Positions 24,481 to 33,261 of a DNA stretch of 42,864 nt are shown piece after piece. Source of the DNA: Flavobacteriaceae bacterium (lineage in GTDB: Bacteria; Bacteroidota; Bacteroidia; Flavobacteriales; Flavobacteriaceae); the NCBI GenBank assembly GCA_017851655.1, contig JAFMMH010000009.1:1-42864 (forward strand), in the 5' to 3' direction. The position numbers were made by a program, and so were the translations under genes. Positions within the stretch are counted from its first letter, which is position 1. Every line of letters starts with the position of its first letter. Below the pieces are notes generated by a model, which did no database searches, was not told where the DNA came from, and saw nothing but the letters and a program-made list of their open reading frames with translations.

Positions 24481-24765
24481 ATGAAACTCTACAAAGACCT
24501 TGAGCGATTTTATATAAACAAATTTTATTTATTAGTACCTGCAGCAATTATTATTTTAGCTTGTGTAGGTTCTATAGCAGTGTACTTCATCACCAAAAAA
24601 GGAATGTCTTTTCTTAATTTTATTCAGATGTTGTTTTGTGTGGTGGCCTCTATGGCTTATCTAACCACTGTTTTAGGACAATCTCCAAGAGACACAACCT
24701 TTCGGGTTTTCTTTTTTGCTCTTATTCTACAAATCGTTTTACTAACTTATAATTTGTTTTTTTAA
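24481..24765 (+). CDS. Small inner-membrane protein of unknown function
   Basis: 94 residues. Three hydrophobic segments can be read: about 16-36 (YLLVPAAIIILACVGSIAVYF), 44-62 and 73-93. A short charged N-terminus (MKLYKDLERFYINKF) precedes them. I do not recognise a named family. It lies 55 bases upstream of the cytochrome c synthase gene on the same strand, but that gene has a -7 element of its own. A link to cytochrome maturation is therefore only a guess from position. Confidence 0.75.
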   Translation: MKLYKDLERFYINKFYLLVPAAIIILACVGSIAVYFITKKGMSFLNFIQMLFCVVASMAYLTTVLGQSPRDTTFRVFFFALILQIVLLTYNLFF

Positions 24766-24801
24766 TCCTTGAATCCTTTTTTTTATTCGTCTTACAAGAT
24801 G

Positions 24802-24809
24802 TATCTTTG
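24802..24809 (+). promoter_or_regulatory. -7 element of the ccsBA gene
   Basis: TATCTTTG (24802-24809) is an exact TAnnTTTG. Transcription would start near 24815, a few bases before the ATG at 24821. No clear TTG lies at the expected -33 position. If this promoter is used, the leader is very short and the second ATG at 24833 could serve equally well. Confidence 0.5.
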
Positions 24810-24820
24810 CGGCTTGAAAG

Positions 24821-27800
24821 ATGCCGTTTTTGATGAAAGATCGCCTTAAAAAAATCCTATTTTCAACCCGTTTAACTGCAGTTCTATTTTTGTTGTACCC
24901 AACAGCTATGGCTTTCGGAACTTTTATTGAAAGTTGGTACAGTACTGATACTGCAAAGATTTGGATTTACAATGCTTGGTGGTTTGAATTGATTATGGTT
25001 TTGATGGCCTTAAACTTTTTCGGAAACATCTTTAAATATCGTTTGTTGAGAAAAGAAAAATGGGCTGTTTTAGCACTCCATTTGTCATTCCTTCTTATTT
25101 TATTGGGAGCATTTGTAACCCGTTATTTTGGTTATGAAGGGGTTATGCCTATTCGAGAAGGGGCAACAGAAAATCAGTTTCTATCAGAAAAAACATACCT
25201 CACTGTTTTGGTAGATGGTGATATGAATGGAGAAGCCAGAAGAAAAAAATTGGAAGGAGATTTATTGCTTTCAGAACACGTTGACAATTCCTTTGGATGG
25301 GAAAACGACTTTAACGGACAAGAGTTCTCTATTCAATATGTGGATTTTATGGAAAACGCTACCGATGGATTGGTGTTAGATGAAACAGGAGATCGCTATC
25401 TTAAAATTGTAGAAGCAGGTGATGGAAATCGTCATGATCATTTTCTCAAAGAAGGTGAAATTGTAAATATTCACAACATTCTTTTTTCACTAAACAAATA
25501 TCAAGAGGGTGCCATAAATATAAAATTAGAGAACGGTCTCTATACCATTAAATCGCCTTTCTCAGGTCAATTTATGAGAATGGCCGACCAATTTCAAGGG
25601 AGCTTGCCTGCAGAAGAAGAAGTGCCCCTCCAGTTACGTTCCTTATATACTTTACCGAATTTTCAATTTGTAATTCCTGAGCCTGCATTAAGAGGTAAAT
25701 TTGATATTGTTAAAGCAGATAACCAAGGTGAAGGAGTTCAAAATGCTTTGAGATTAGAAATCAGTTCTGGAGGTGAACAAGAGGTTATTACTCTTTTAGG
25801 AGGAAAAGGAGTTGCCAATGATTTTAAATCAGTTCAGTTGGGTGGATTAGAGTTTAAATTAAAATTCGGTTCACTTCCTGTAGAACTTCCATTTGCTATT
25901 CGTTTAAATGACTTTATCGCAGAAAAGTATCCTGGTACAGAGAAAAGTTATGCTTCATTCATGAGTAGAATCACTGTAGAAGATGAAGAAATTTTTGATT
26001 ACGACATCTATATGAATCATGTTTTGGATCACAAAGGCTATCGTTTTTTTCAAGCTTCTTTTAATCCAGATGAAAAAGGAACCATACTCTCTGTAAATCA
26101 TGATTGGTGGGGGACTTGGCTGACTTATGTTGGCTATATACTTTTATACCTCAGTATGATTGGAATCTTCTTTATTGGAAAAACCCGATTTAAAGATCTT
26201 TCGAAAAAACTTAATAAAATCAACATAAAAAAGCAATCAATTTCAGTATTGCTACTGCTATTTACATTTGGGATAAACCCTTTAAAAGCACAAAATCATG
26301 CCCATAATCAAACGGCACCTTTGGATTTTGATTCTATTATTCAGGCAGATGCTTTTTCATTAAATCATGCTGAAAAATTTGGTGCGTTAATTATTCAGGA
26401 TGCTGGAGGAAGGATGAAGCCTGCGAATACATTTTCATCTGAATTGCTTCGTAAGGTTAGTAAATCCGACACGTATAAAGGTCTCAATTCAGATCAGGTA
26501 TTATTGTCTATCATGAACAATCCTGCTGTTTGGTATAATGTGCCTATGGTCTATCTCAAAAGAGGGAATGACAGTTTAAGACGACTAACCGGAACTGGAC
26601 CCAAAGCAAAATATGCTGCATTGCTATCCTTTTTTGATGCAGAAGGAAATTATAAAATTGCTCCCCAATTGGAAGAGGCCTATCTGGCTTCCGTTCCTAA
26701 TCAGTTTCAGAAAGACTTTATAGAAGTGGATAAGCGAGTAAATTTATTGTACTCCGCTCTGGAAGGAAAAATCATGCGAATATTTCCTATTCCAGATGAC
26801 CCGAACAACAAATGGGTATCCTACCCAGAACTGAGTGAGGCCAATTTTAAGGGGAAAGATTCACTTTACGTGAGAAATATTTTGCCCTTATATTTTCAGT
26901 CTTTGCGTCTTGCTCAGCAAGACAAGGATTACGCTCAAGCAGAAAATCTATTAGAAAGTATTCATGGATTTCAAAAAAAGTTTGGCAATCAAGTCTTGCC
27001 TTCTGAAGATAAAGTGAAAGCTGAGATGCTTTATAATAAGTATGATATTTTTAAAAAATTATTCAGCTGGTATCTCTATGCAGGCACCCTATTTTTTCTT
27101 CTACTAATTATTCAGATTTTCAAATCCAATAAGCTGATTTCATATTGTGTGAGTGGTTTTAAAGTATTGATGCTTCTATTATTCCTTCTGCATACAGGTG
27201 GTTTAGCTGCTAGATGGTTTATCTCAGGGCATGCACCTTGGAGTGATGCATACGAGTCTATGATTTATGTGGCTTGGGCTACCCAGTTTTTTGGATTGGT
27301 GTTTGGAAGAAAGTCTACCCTCACGATGGCTTCTACTGCTTTTGTAGCAGGTATGATTTTAATGATCGCTCATTGGAATTGGATGGATCCAGCGATCGCA
27401 AACTTACAACCTGTGCTTGATAGTTATTGGTTGATGATTCATGTTGCGGTAATTGTAGGGAGCTATGGTCCTTTTGCATTAGGGATGATCATAGGCGCGG
27501 TTTCGCTTTTACTGATGATCATTTCTTCCTCTAAAAATAAAGATAAAATTAAGCTTCAAATTAAAGAACTGACTATCATCAACGAACTTGCGCTTACAGT
27601 AGGTTTGATTATGCTTACCATTGGAAACTTTTTAGGAGGGATGTGGGCCAATGAAAGTTGGGGTCGATATTGGGGCTGGGATCCTAAAGAAACTTGGGCA
27701 TTAATTAGTATTATGATTTATGCTTTTGTAATCCATATGCGACTGATCCCGGGACTCCGTGGGCCATGGATATTTAATTTGATGAGTGTAATTGCTTTTG

Positions 27801-27967
27801 CTAGTATATTGATGACATATTTTGGCGTAAATTTCTATCTCGTTGGATTGCATTCTTATGCTAGTGGGGACAAAATTATTACTCCAAATTTTGTTTACTA
27901 TGCTGTAATCGTGGTCTTTATTCTTGGACTCCTTTCTTATTATAGGTCTAAGAAATTAGAAGCTTAA
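24821..27967 (+). CDS. ccsBA: Fused cytochrome c synthase CcsBA (ResB-CcsA)
   Basis: 1048 residues. It attaches heme to apocytochromes c at the outer face of the inner membrane (System II). The N-terminal ResB/CcsB part has membrane segments near 15-35, 45-65 and 80-100 (LALHLSFLLILLGAF, with the membrane histidine), a large periplasmic region, then a segment near 435-455. After a linker with a second signal-like hydrophobic run (about 470-490), residues 490-750 are soluble. The C-terminal CcsA part has about eight segments with HAPWSDAYESMIY, WLMIHVAVIVGSYG (periplasmic His), the tryptophan-rich heme-binding motif WGRYWGWDPKETWALI at about 947, and GLHSYASG (second periplasmic His). The fused form is normal for Bacteroidota. 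All key histidines and the WWD region appear intact. Confidence 0.95.
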   Translation: MPFLMKDRLKKILFSTRLTAVLFLLYPTAMAFGTFIESWYSTDTAKIWIYNAWWFELIMVLMALNFFGNIFKYRLLRKEKWAVLALHLSFLLILLGAFVTRYFGYEGVMPIREGATENQFLSEKTYLTVLVDGDMNGEARRKKLEGDLLLSEHVDNSFGWENDFNGQEFSIQYVDFMENATDGLVLDETGDRYLKIVEAGDGNRHDHFLKEGEIVNIHNILFSLNKYQEGAINIKLENGLYTIKSPFSGQFMRMADQFQGSLPAEEEVPLQLRSLYTLPNFQFVIPEPALRGKFDIVKADNQGEGVQNALRLEISSGGEQEVITLLGGKGVANDFKSVQLGGLEFKLKFGSLPVELPFAIRLNDFIAEKYPGTEKSYASFMSRITVEDEEIFDYDIYMNHVLDHKGYRFFQASFNPDEKGTILSVNHDWWGTWLTYVGYILLYLSMIGIFFIGKTRFKDLSKKLNKINIKKQSISVLLLLFTFGINPLKAQNHAHNQTAPLDFDSIIQADAFSLNHAEKFGALIIQDAGGRMKPANTFSSELLRKVSKSDTYKGLNSDQVLLSIMNNPAVWYNVPMVYLKRGNDSLRRLTGTGPKAKYAALLSFFDAEGNYKIAPQLEEAYLASVPNQFQKDFIEVDKRVNLLYSALEGKIMRIFPIPDDPNNKWVSYPELSEANFKGKDSLYVRNILPLYFQSLRLAQQDKDYAQAENLLESIHGFQKKFGNQVLPSEDKVKAEMLYNKYDIFKKLFSWYLYAGTLFFLLLIIQIFKSNKLISYCVSGFKVLMLLLFLLHTGGLAARWFISGHAPWSDAYESMIYVAWATQFFGLVFGRKSTLTMASTAFVAGMILMIAHWNWMDPAIANLQPVLDSYWLMIHVAVIVGSYGPFALGMIIGAVSLLLMIISSSKNKDKIKLQIKELTIINELALTVGLIMLTIGNFLGGMWANESWGRYWGWDPKETWALISIMIYAFVIHMRLIPGLRGPWIFNLMSVIAFASILMTYFGVNFYLVGLHSYASGDKIITPNFVYYAVIVVFILGLLSYYRSKKLEA

Positions 27968-28015
27968 ATAAGCCAGCTTGGTATAATGATTGTAGAACAA
28001 CTTAATTTTATTGTT

Positions 28016-28447
28016 ATGAAACGCAACACTCTGTTCAGTTTTTTCTTAGTTCTGTTCTTGATTTTTTCTTGTGAAAAAGACAATGAAATTATTTCAGATC
28101 CCCAGTATTCTATTTGGGAAGAAAATAAATTTGAGGATTATGATTTTACCTTGCAAATCAGTTGTTTTTGTATAATAGAATACACTATGCCTAAACGTAT
28201 TGAAGTTAGAGATAATAAAGTTGTTTCGGTAGAAGGGACTCCTTTTGAGGACCTGAATGATATTTCCTACAGGACTATTGATGGTTTTTTTGAATACATT
28301 GAGGAAAAGCGAAAATTAAATCCAATAATTGAAGAAATTAAATACGATTCTATCTATGGATTCCCAACTTACATTTATTTTGACATTAGTGAAATGATTG
28401 CTGATGAAGAAATAGGGTACACATTAACAGACTTTGTGCCCTACTAA
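28016..28447 (+). CDS. DUF6174-like lipoprotein
   Basis: 143 residues from the ATG at 28016. A lipoprotein signal peptide (FFLVLFLIFSCEKD) places the lipidated Cys at residue 19. The mature part follows the DUF6174 pattern: W, YDFTLQISCFC, a VRDNKVVSV strand, a helix ending in IEEKRK, IKYDSIYGFPTYIYFD, and DEEIGYTLTDFVPY. The C-F-C pair may form a disulfide, as in the family. The function is unknown. The in-frame ATG at 27986 would put ten residues ahead of the signal peptide and is less likely. It lies 17 bases before the next small gene, so the two are probably cotranscribed. Confidence 0.8.
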   Translation: MKRNTLFSFFLVLFLIFSCEKDNEIISDPQYSIWEENKFEDYDFTLQISCFCIIEYTMPKRIEVRDNKVVSVEGTPFEDLNDISYRTIDGFFEYIEEKRKLNPIIEEIKYDSIYGFPTYIYFDISEMIADEEIGYTLTDFVPY

Positions 28448-28464
28448 ATTTAACCTAAATATTT

Positions 28465-28695
28465 ATGAAAATCCTTACACAAAAAAAAATTAAAACCCGA
28501 TGGTTGGTGTTTTCAATCAGTGGTATGTTGCTCTTAGGCCTTGGATTGTCACTGCTAGGAGAAGCAATTATTTACAAATCTCAAAATAACTTTGATTGGT
28601 TTTATTGGGGCACAGGTGCAATGGCAACTTTTAATGCAGGTATCGGCCTAATAGGTGAGGCTATAGTTATGAAAGTAAAGCTCGATAGCCTTTGA
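28465..28695 (+). CDS. Small two-segment membrane protein, unknown
   Basis: 76 residues. A basic N-terminus (MKILTQKKIKTRW) is followed by a hydrophobic segment at about 14-34 (LVFSISGMLLLGLGLSLLGEA) and a second at about 46-68 (WGTGAMATFNAGIGLIGEAI). The phrase LxGEAI occurs at the end of both segments, which suggests an internal duplication of one hairpin half. No named family is recognised. It ends nine bases from the stop of the convergent TerB-like gene. Confidence 0.72.
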   Translation: MKILTQKKIKTRWLVFSISGMLLLGLGLSLLGEAIIYKSQNNFDWFYWGTGAMATFNAGIGLIGEAIVMKVKLDSL

Positions 28696-28704
28696 AAACT
28701 TGGC

Positions 28705-29124
28705 TTAGCTGAATGCACTTACAAATTCATCTTCGTCACTTCCGTTTTGAATTTCGGTAAAAGACTTTTCGATTATTGCTTCGATTTCATTAGAAGGAAA
28801 TCCAAGTCCTACGATCAATCGTTTCATTAATTTTTTTTCGGCATCATCAGCTATATTATCTGCAAATACCATTCTAGAAAGATCGTATAATCGTTCTAAA
28901 CGTTTTTGTTGAGTTGCTGGAGGATTAATTGGATAGTCATCAAGATTGGCTTTTATCTTAGCGACTTCATCTTCATCGATTTCTAAATTAATTGCAGTAC
29001 GATTTATAAAGGCTTCTTCTTCTTCAGAGATAATTCCGTCGGAAAGTGCTATTCTTAAAATGGCAGCAAAATGGTCTCTATTTCTTTCTCTAAATGCTGG
29101 AGAGTATAGATTTGAAAAGTTCAT
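28705..29124 (-). CDS. TerB-like domain protein
   Basis: 139 residues, acidic and helical. Two TerB-type repeats can be read: FAAILRIALSDGIISEEEEAFINRTA at about 19-44 and MVFADNIADDAEKKLMKRLIVGLGF at about 85-109. Each has the acidic S/A-D-G-x-I-x-x-E-E metal-binding-like loop of the family. TerB-like domains occur in tellurite-resistance and phage-defence related systems, and also as free-standing housekeeping proteins of unknown role. No ter-cluster partner is nearby, so the second case applies. No membrane segment or signal peptide. Convergent with the small membrane protein gene. Confidence 0.85.
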   Translation of the reverse strand: MNFSNLYSPAFRERNRDHFAAILRIALSDGIISEEEEAFINRTAINLEIDEDEVAKIKANLDDYPINPPATQQKRLERLYDLSRMVFADNIADDAEKKLMKRLIVGLGFPSNEIEAIIEKSFTEIQNGSDEDEFVSAFS

Positions 29125-29209
29125 ACAATATAATTTTTGCCAAATATAAAAAATGGAAATGGCAAAGGGTTTTATTTTTGGTTGTAATTTTGATTAAATT
29201 AATTTTTAA

Positions 29210-30154
29210 ATGAAACCGATTAAAGTTTTAAAGAATCGTTCAGACATTGGAGCCGGGACTCGCGGTTCTGACATGGGGATTGATGCCCTTGAAATTGCAG
29301 CTATAAATTCTGAAAGTGATTTTTTTAATCGGCATCCTTATATTGACATTCCTACGCATAATGAAACTGTCTATAATAAAGTTCAAAATAGTACAGCAAA
29401 GCGTTTAAATTTTGTAACAGCACAGTGTGAACGAGTGAAATCAGCAACATCTCAGACGTTACTTGACGATTTTTTCCCTTTGATACTCTCTGGAGACCAT
29501 TCCTCTGCGCTTGGCTCTCTTTCAGGGATTAAGAGTGCTTTTCCCTCAAAAACTATAGGTGCTGTTTGGATAGATGCCCATGCAGACTTGCATTCCCCTT
29601 TTAGCACCCCTTCTGGAAATGTTCATGGAATGCCTTTGGCAGCTGCTTTAGGGAATGATAACTTAGAGTATAAAAAAAATACTGTCAGTGATAAAACACT
29701 CTCTGATTGGGAGCAACTTAAGAACATGGGAACTGTTTTTCCTATTCTAAAACCAGAGCATTTAGTCTATTTTGGTGTTCGCGATATCGAAGAAGAAGAA
29801 GCGTCCATAATGGATGCACACCAAATTAAAAATTATCCTGTTTATGAAGTCAGACAGCGCGGTTTATCTGTTTGTGTAGAAGAAACAATTAAAAAGTTAG
29901 CTGATGTTGACCTAATTTATATCACATTTGATGTTGATGCATTGGATTGCGATTTAATTTCAAGAGGAACAGGAACACCCGTTTCTAAAGGTTTTGATCC
30001 CAACGAAGTAATAGAACTCATTAAAGGCGTTTTGAGGTCTGGAAAAGTTGTTGCATTAGAAGTTTGTGAAATCAATCCCCTTTTGGATGAAAAAGGAAAC
30101 TTCATGGCCGAAACAGCGTTTGAAATTATTCAATCTCTTTTTGATTCTAACTAA
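29210..30154 (+). CDS. rocF: Arginase family hydrolase, probably arginase
   Basis: 314 residues, the ureohydrolase fold. The dimanganese ligands are visible: His97 in LSGDHSSA, Asp122, His124 and Asp126 in WIDAHADLHSP, and Asp241 and Asp243 in TFDVDALD. The SGNVHGMPLAAALG stretch (135-148) is the arginase type, where Asn and the following His-Gly-Met-Pro form the arginine site; agmatinases and formimidoylglutamases differ here. Arginase makes ornithine and urea. The last motif RGTGTPVSKGF is also arginase-like. No ornithine-using gene is adjacent, so pathway context is missing. TTTG at 29177-29180 and TAATTTTT at 29200-29207 could be a promoter almost at the start codon, though the -7 match is imperfect. 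Confidence 0.9.
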   Translation: MKPIKVLKNRSDIGAGTRGSDMGIDALEIAAINSESDFFNRHPYIDIPTHNETVYNKVQNSTAKRLNFVTAQCERVKSATSQTLLDDFFPLILSGDHSSALGSLSGIKSAFPSKTIGAVWIDAHADLHSPFSTPSGNVHGMPLAAALGNDNLEYKKNTVSDKTLSDWEQLKNMGTVFPILKPEHLVYFGVRDIEEEEASIMDAHQIKNYPVYEVRQRGLSVCVEETIKKLADVDLIYITFDVDALDCDLISRGTGTPVSKGFDPNEVIELIKGVLRSGKVVALEVCEINPLLDEKGNFMAETAFEIIQSLFDSN

Positions 30155-30348
30155 ATACCCAAGCACTGACCAAAATTGATTCGAGACCTGAGTGGATTAA
30201 TCTCTAAATACTGGGGTAAATAAATTCACTAAACCTAAGATAAATTTTCACTTAGCTAGATTCCTGCTTTCTGGTATTTTTTATCAGCATAAGTTCGGTC
30301 TTTTAAAAGGCACAGCTTAAAGTGGAAAAAGGGTTTATTTGGTTTATA

Positions 30349-32691
30349 CTACTTTGGTGTACTAGAAGCTAAACTGAGTTTATAAAGGTATTCGAAATGA
30401 TTTTTTTGGAGTTTGTTGCCACTTTTCATTTTCTTTTTAGCGAGACTATTAAGTTCTTTTATTTGAGCGCTTACTGTAGTTTTAATTCTCGGATTTAGTT
30501 TTTCATCTTCGTATAGTGTAATTAAGTGATTCACAAGATGAATTTGTAAAGCCATAAAGGAATCGTCAAGTAAAATCGTTTCAGCAAATAAGGAAGAATG
30601 AAGAGAGTGTATCAGCTCATCTGGGGATAATCCTTCCCCAGTTAATGTCGTATTTGTAGAAAGCATTCGATTTAGTTTTTTACTACTTAGAATTCCACTG
30701 AGAGCTGACTTTTGAAGATTTTGAATCATTTCTAAACTACCATTTTCTTTTATTTTGGATATTATGGATGGATCTAATAGCCAGGCTTGTGTTTTCCACA
30801 AGTGTTCGTCCAAAAAGGATAACGCATCGAATTGTTTGACTTTATTTAAGTTTTTATAAGGTGTATTTTCTTGTCCTTTGTTAATTAGTGTTTCATTTAC
30901 ACCGCCTAGATTGCGGATTACATGATAGATATAGCGTCTATAGACACTGACAAGTTCTCCATAAAGCTCTTCCATATCAGCATAGGATTGCCCATTTGAT
31001 GTTGTCCATTCCTCAAGGTTTTTAGCTACAATCTTTAAGTTTTTTAGCGCATAAGTACTCGCCTTGATTGGGTCATCCCCAATATTTTCAGTTTGTGAAT
31101 CAGGATCGAAACTATTATAGCCAAACATATAGATAGGATTCAAGCTTTTTTCGTCAACCATTTTTTTCAATAAAACTTTTTCAGTTTCCGAAGTTTCCTC
31201 AGGAAAATAACGATACCCCCATTCAATGGCATAATCGTCGTAGGGACCTAGTTGACGGACAAAACGGATGTTTTTATCACCGGGTTGGGCAATATAATTG
31301 TAGCGTGCATAGTCCATGATGGTGGTAGCAATTCCCATTTTTTGAGTAAAGCTACCTGAGCGAAGGGAGTCTACGGGGTAGGCTGAACTGGCTTTCATAT
31401 TGTGAGGTAGTCCCAGGGCATGACCGATCTCGTGTGATATAACGCGGCGCATCATTTCACCAATTTCTTCTTCTGGTGTATTTAGCGTTCTGGCTTTTGG
31501 ATTTGCTGCTCCGGTTTCTAACAAATATCTATTTCTGTATGAGCGAAGGTGATTGTGGTACCAAATGATATCACTTTCAATAATTTCTCCAGTTCTGGGA
31601 TCGGAAACACTGGGTCCCGTTGCATTTCGTGTAGTAGAAGCTACATATCGGACAGTAGAGTATCGGCTGTCTTCGGGACTAAAATCAGGATCTTCCTCTA
31701 AAGTAGGAGGGTCTTTTGCGATGATTGCATTTTTAAACCCTGCTTTTTCAAAGGCGGTTTTCCAGTCTTCAATACCTTTTTTAAAATATGGACGCCACTT
31801 TATGGGAGTTGCTGGATCTAAATAATAGACGATAGGTTTAACTGGCTCTACTAATTCCCCATTTTTGTATGCTTCAATATCGGAAGGTATCAAACGCCAA
31901 CGTCTAATCAGCCGAACTTCATCTGATTTTAAAGCTTCAGAACTATAATTATATTGTTTGAGCGTAAACCAACCCACTCGTGGGTCTTCATAACGCACTT
32001 GCATAGGATCTTCAGGGAGTGAGATTATCGAATGATTCATTTGAAAACTCAAGGTACCAGCTTGATTTCCTCTTGGGGGACTTGTAGCGGCATAGGTGAG
32101 CGTATGCCTAATCTCTGTATTCTTAGGAAAACTTTTTACAACATCAATAAAGCTTCGCTTTTTATCTACACTGCTGAGTCCGTATTTTTTTTTAATACTT
32201 TTTTGAATCACATTAAAGCCAGGCGCATCAGAATTAAAATAATCACTCACTTCAATGAGAAAGCGATCAGTTTCTTCATTTTGAATTTCAAAAGCACCCA
32301 GTATAGGGGGGAAATTATTCTGTTCCACACTAAGACTAATAGGATCTTCAGTTTCAGCTGTATTTACAAAAGAATGCTGGGTGAGTAATAGTCTATTTCC
32401 TCGCTTAGAAAAACGGATTAAAATCTGACTTGATTTTGAGCCAGCATTGGTATAGGCATTAAAATTAGATGGGAGTTGGGCATAACGCGTAACCATAAGC
32501 AGGTCTTTTCCTAACAAACTTTCTTCTAGCTCTAAGTATAGTTTGTCACCTTTGAGGTGAGTTGTCAGAAGGCCTTTATCTGTTTTGAAATCAGAGACTA
32601 TGGAGTCTATAGACTTTTTATCTTGAGCATGAAGAAGGATTGAAATTGTAAAGAAAGCAAGGACTAGCCGATAGGAAACGATTTTGTTCAT
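30349..32691 (-). CDS. Secreted zinc metalloprotease (DUF5117/DUF5118/DUF4953 type)
   Basis: 780 residues with a Sec signal peptide (cut near LLHAQ). Residues 40-250 are the DUF5118/DUF5117 region typical of Bacteroidota: GDKLYLELEESLLGKDLLM, then FSKRGNRLLLT. The catalytic domain has the extended metzincin motif HEIGHALGLPH with His420, Glu421, His424 and His430, then NMKASSAY, and a MDYARYNY stretch in place of the Met-turn. The C-terminal third (about 520-780) is helical, DUF4953-like. Exported metzincins of this form are usually thought to digest proteins outside the cytoplasm. A seven-base inverted repeat lies just before the start codon. The intergenic region 30155-30348 after it holds nothing recognisable. 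Confidence 0.92.
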   Translation of the reverse strand: MNKIVSYRLVLAFFTISILLHAQDKKSIDSIVSDFKTDKGLLTTHLKGDKLYLELEESLLGKDLLMVTRYAQLPSNFNAYTNAGSKSSQILIRFSKRGNRLLLTQHSFVNTAETEDPISLSVEQNNFPPILGAFEIQNEETDRFLIEVSDYFNSDAPGFNVIQKSIKKKYGLSSVDKKRSFIDVVKSFPKNTEIRHTLTYAATSPPRGNQAGTLSFQMNHSIISLPEDPMQVRYEDPRVGWFTLKQYNYSSEALKSDEVRLIRRWRLIPSDIEAYKNGELVEPVKPIVYYLDPATPIKWRPYFKKGIEDWKTAFEKAGFKNAIIAKDPPTLEEDPDFSPEDSRYSTVRYVASTTRNATGPSVSDPRTGEIIESDIIWYHNHLRSYRNRYLLETGAANPKARTLNTPEEEIGEMMRRVISHEIGHALGLPHNMKASSAYPVDSLRSGSFTQKMGIATTIMDYARYNYIAQPGDKNIRFVRQLGPYDDYAIEWGYRYFPEETSETEKVLLKKMVDEKSLNPIYMFGYNSFDPDSQTENIGDDPIKASTYALKNLKIVAKNLEEWTTSNGQSYADMEELYGELVSVYRRYIYHVIRNLGGVNETLINKGQENTPYKNLNKVKQFDALSFLDEHLWKTQAWLLDPSIISKIKENGSLEMIQNLQKSALSGILSSKKLNRMLSTNTTLTGEGLSPDELIHSLHSSLFAETILLDDSFMALQIHLVNHLITLYEDEKLNPRIKTTVSAQIKELNSLAKKKMKSGNKLQKNHFEYLYKLSLASSTPK

Positions 32692-32697
32692 ATTGTT

Positions 32698-32717
32698 TTT
32701 TTACAATATCGTAAAAA
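32698..32717. repeat. Inverted repeat before the metalloprotease gene
   Basis: TTTTTAC (32698-32704) and GTAAAAA (32711-32717) are perfect complements around AATATC. The site starts six bases upstream of the metalloprotease ATG and lies 25 bases after the end of the GNAT gene. It could be an operator, a weak terminator of the GNAT gene, or chance in AT-rich sequence. Confidence 0.45.
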
Positions 32718-32742
32718 TTATTTTTAGCAGAAGTAATCATCA

Positions 32743-33198
32743 CTATGAACATTCTAAAAAGTAACGTTCTTTGGATTTTGAAACTCCTCCTAGGCGATCG
32801 TAAAACTTCATTGCCCGAGTGTTGAAATTTGGAGTTTGCCATTGAATCTGAGTAATACCTAATCGTTGGCTTTCTTCTTCAATACGATTTATTAACTGTC
32901 GTCCAATTCCAAAACCTCTGAATTCCTCCAATAAATAAAGACAGTCCATATACATATAGAAATCCGCATCCCAAGTAGAAAACTGTTTCATGAAACTTGC
33001 ATAGCCTATCATTTTCCCATCTTTTAGAGCGACTAAACAATGTAAGGCAGGATTCTCTTCAAATAAATAACGTCTTAATTTAGCTGCTTTTCCTTTCGCA
33101 TCAAAGGGAGCTTTTTCATAAGCTGCATGCAGGGAACATAGGGGAATTAGATTTTCTATTTCTCCCGGTTTAATATTTCGGATTACGACATCGTTCAT
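32743..33198 (-). CDS. GNAT family N-acetyltransferase
   Basis: 151 residues from the ATG at 33198 (a TTG three codons earlier is less likely). GNAT marks are the N-terminal VVIRNIKPGEIENLIPLC, the strand MIGYASFMKQF, the acetyl-CoA loop YLLEEFRGFGIGRQLI (the Q/R-x-x-G-x-G/A type at about 96-104), and TPNFNTRAMKFYDRLG near the end. The acceptor is unknown. It resembles the diamine or small-amine acetyltransferase group in length only. It is 54 bases downstream of the DUF1801 gene on the same strand. Confidence 0.9.
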   Translation of the reverse strand: MNDVVIRNIKPGEIENLIPLCSLHAAYEKAPFDAKGKAAKLRRYLFEENPALHCLVALKDGKMIGYASFMKQFSTWDADFYMYMDCLYLLEEFRGFGIGRQLINRIEEESQRLGITQIQWQTPNFNTRAMKFYDRLGGVSKSKERYFLECS

Positions 33199-33261
33199 TG
33201 TCTTCAATTATATAGATTTTAATTAAAAGTAGTACAAAGTTTCGATCTATGAAGGGACTGT

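Noticed and set aside
28705-29124. TerB-like gene as part of a tellurite or phage defence cluster
   Set aside because: No other ter genes or defence genes are near; the protein looks like a free-standing TerB-like protein.
31553-32388. Plus-strand open frames inside the metalloprotease gene
   Set aside because: They lie opposite a well-supported gene with intact motifs and show no family pattern; they are antisense shadows.
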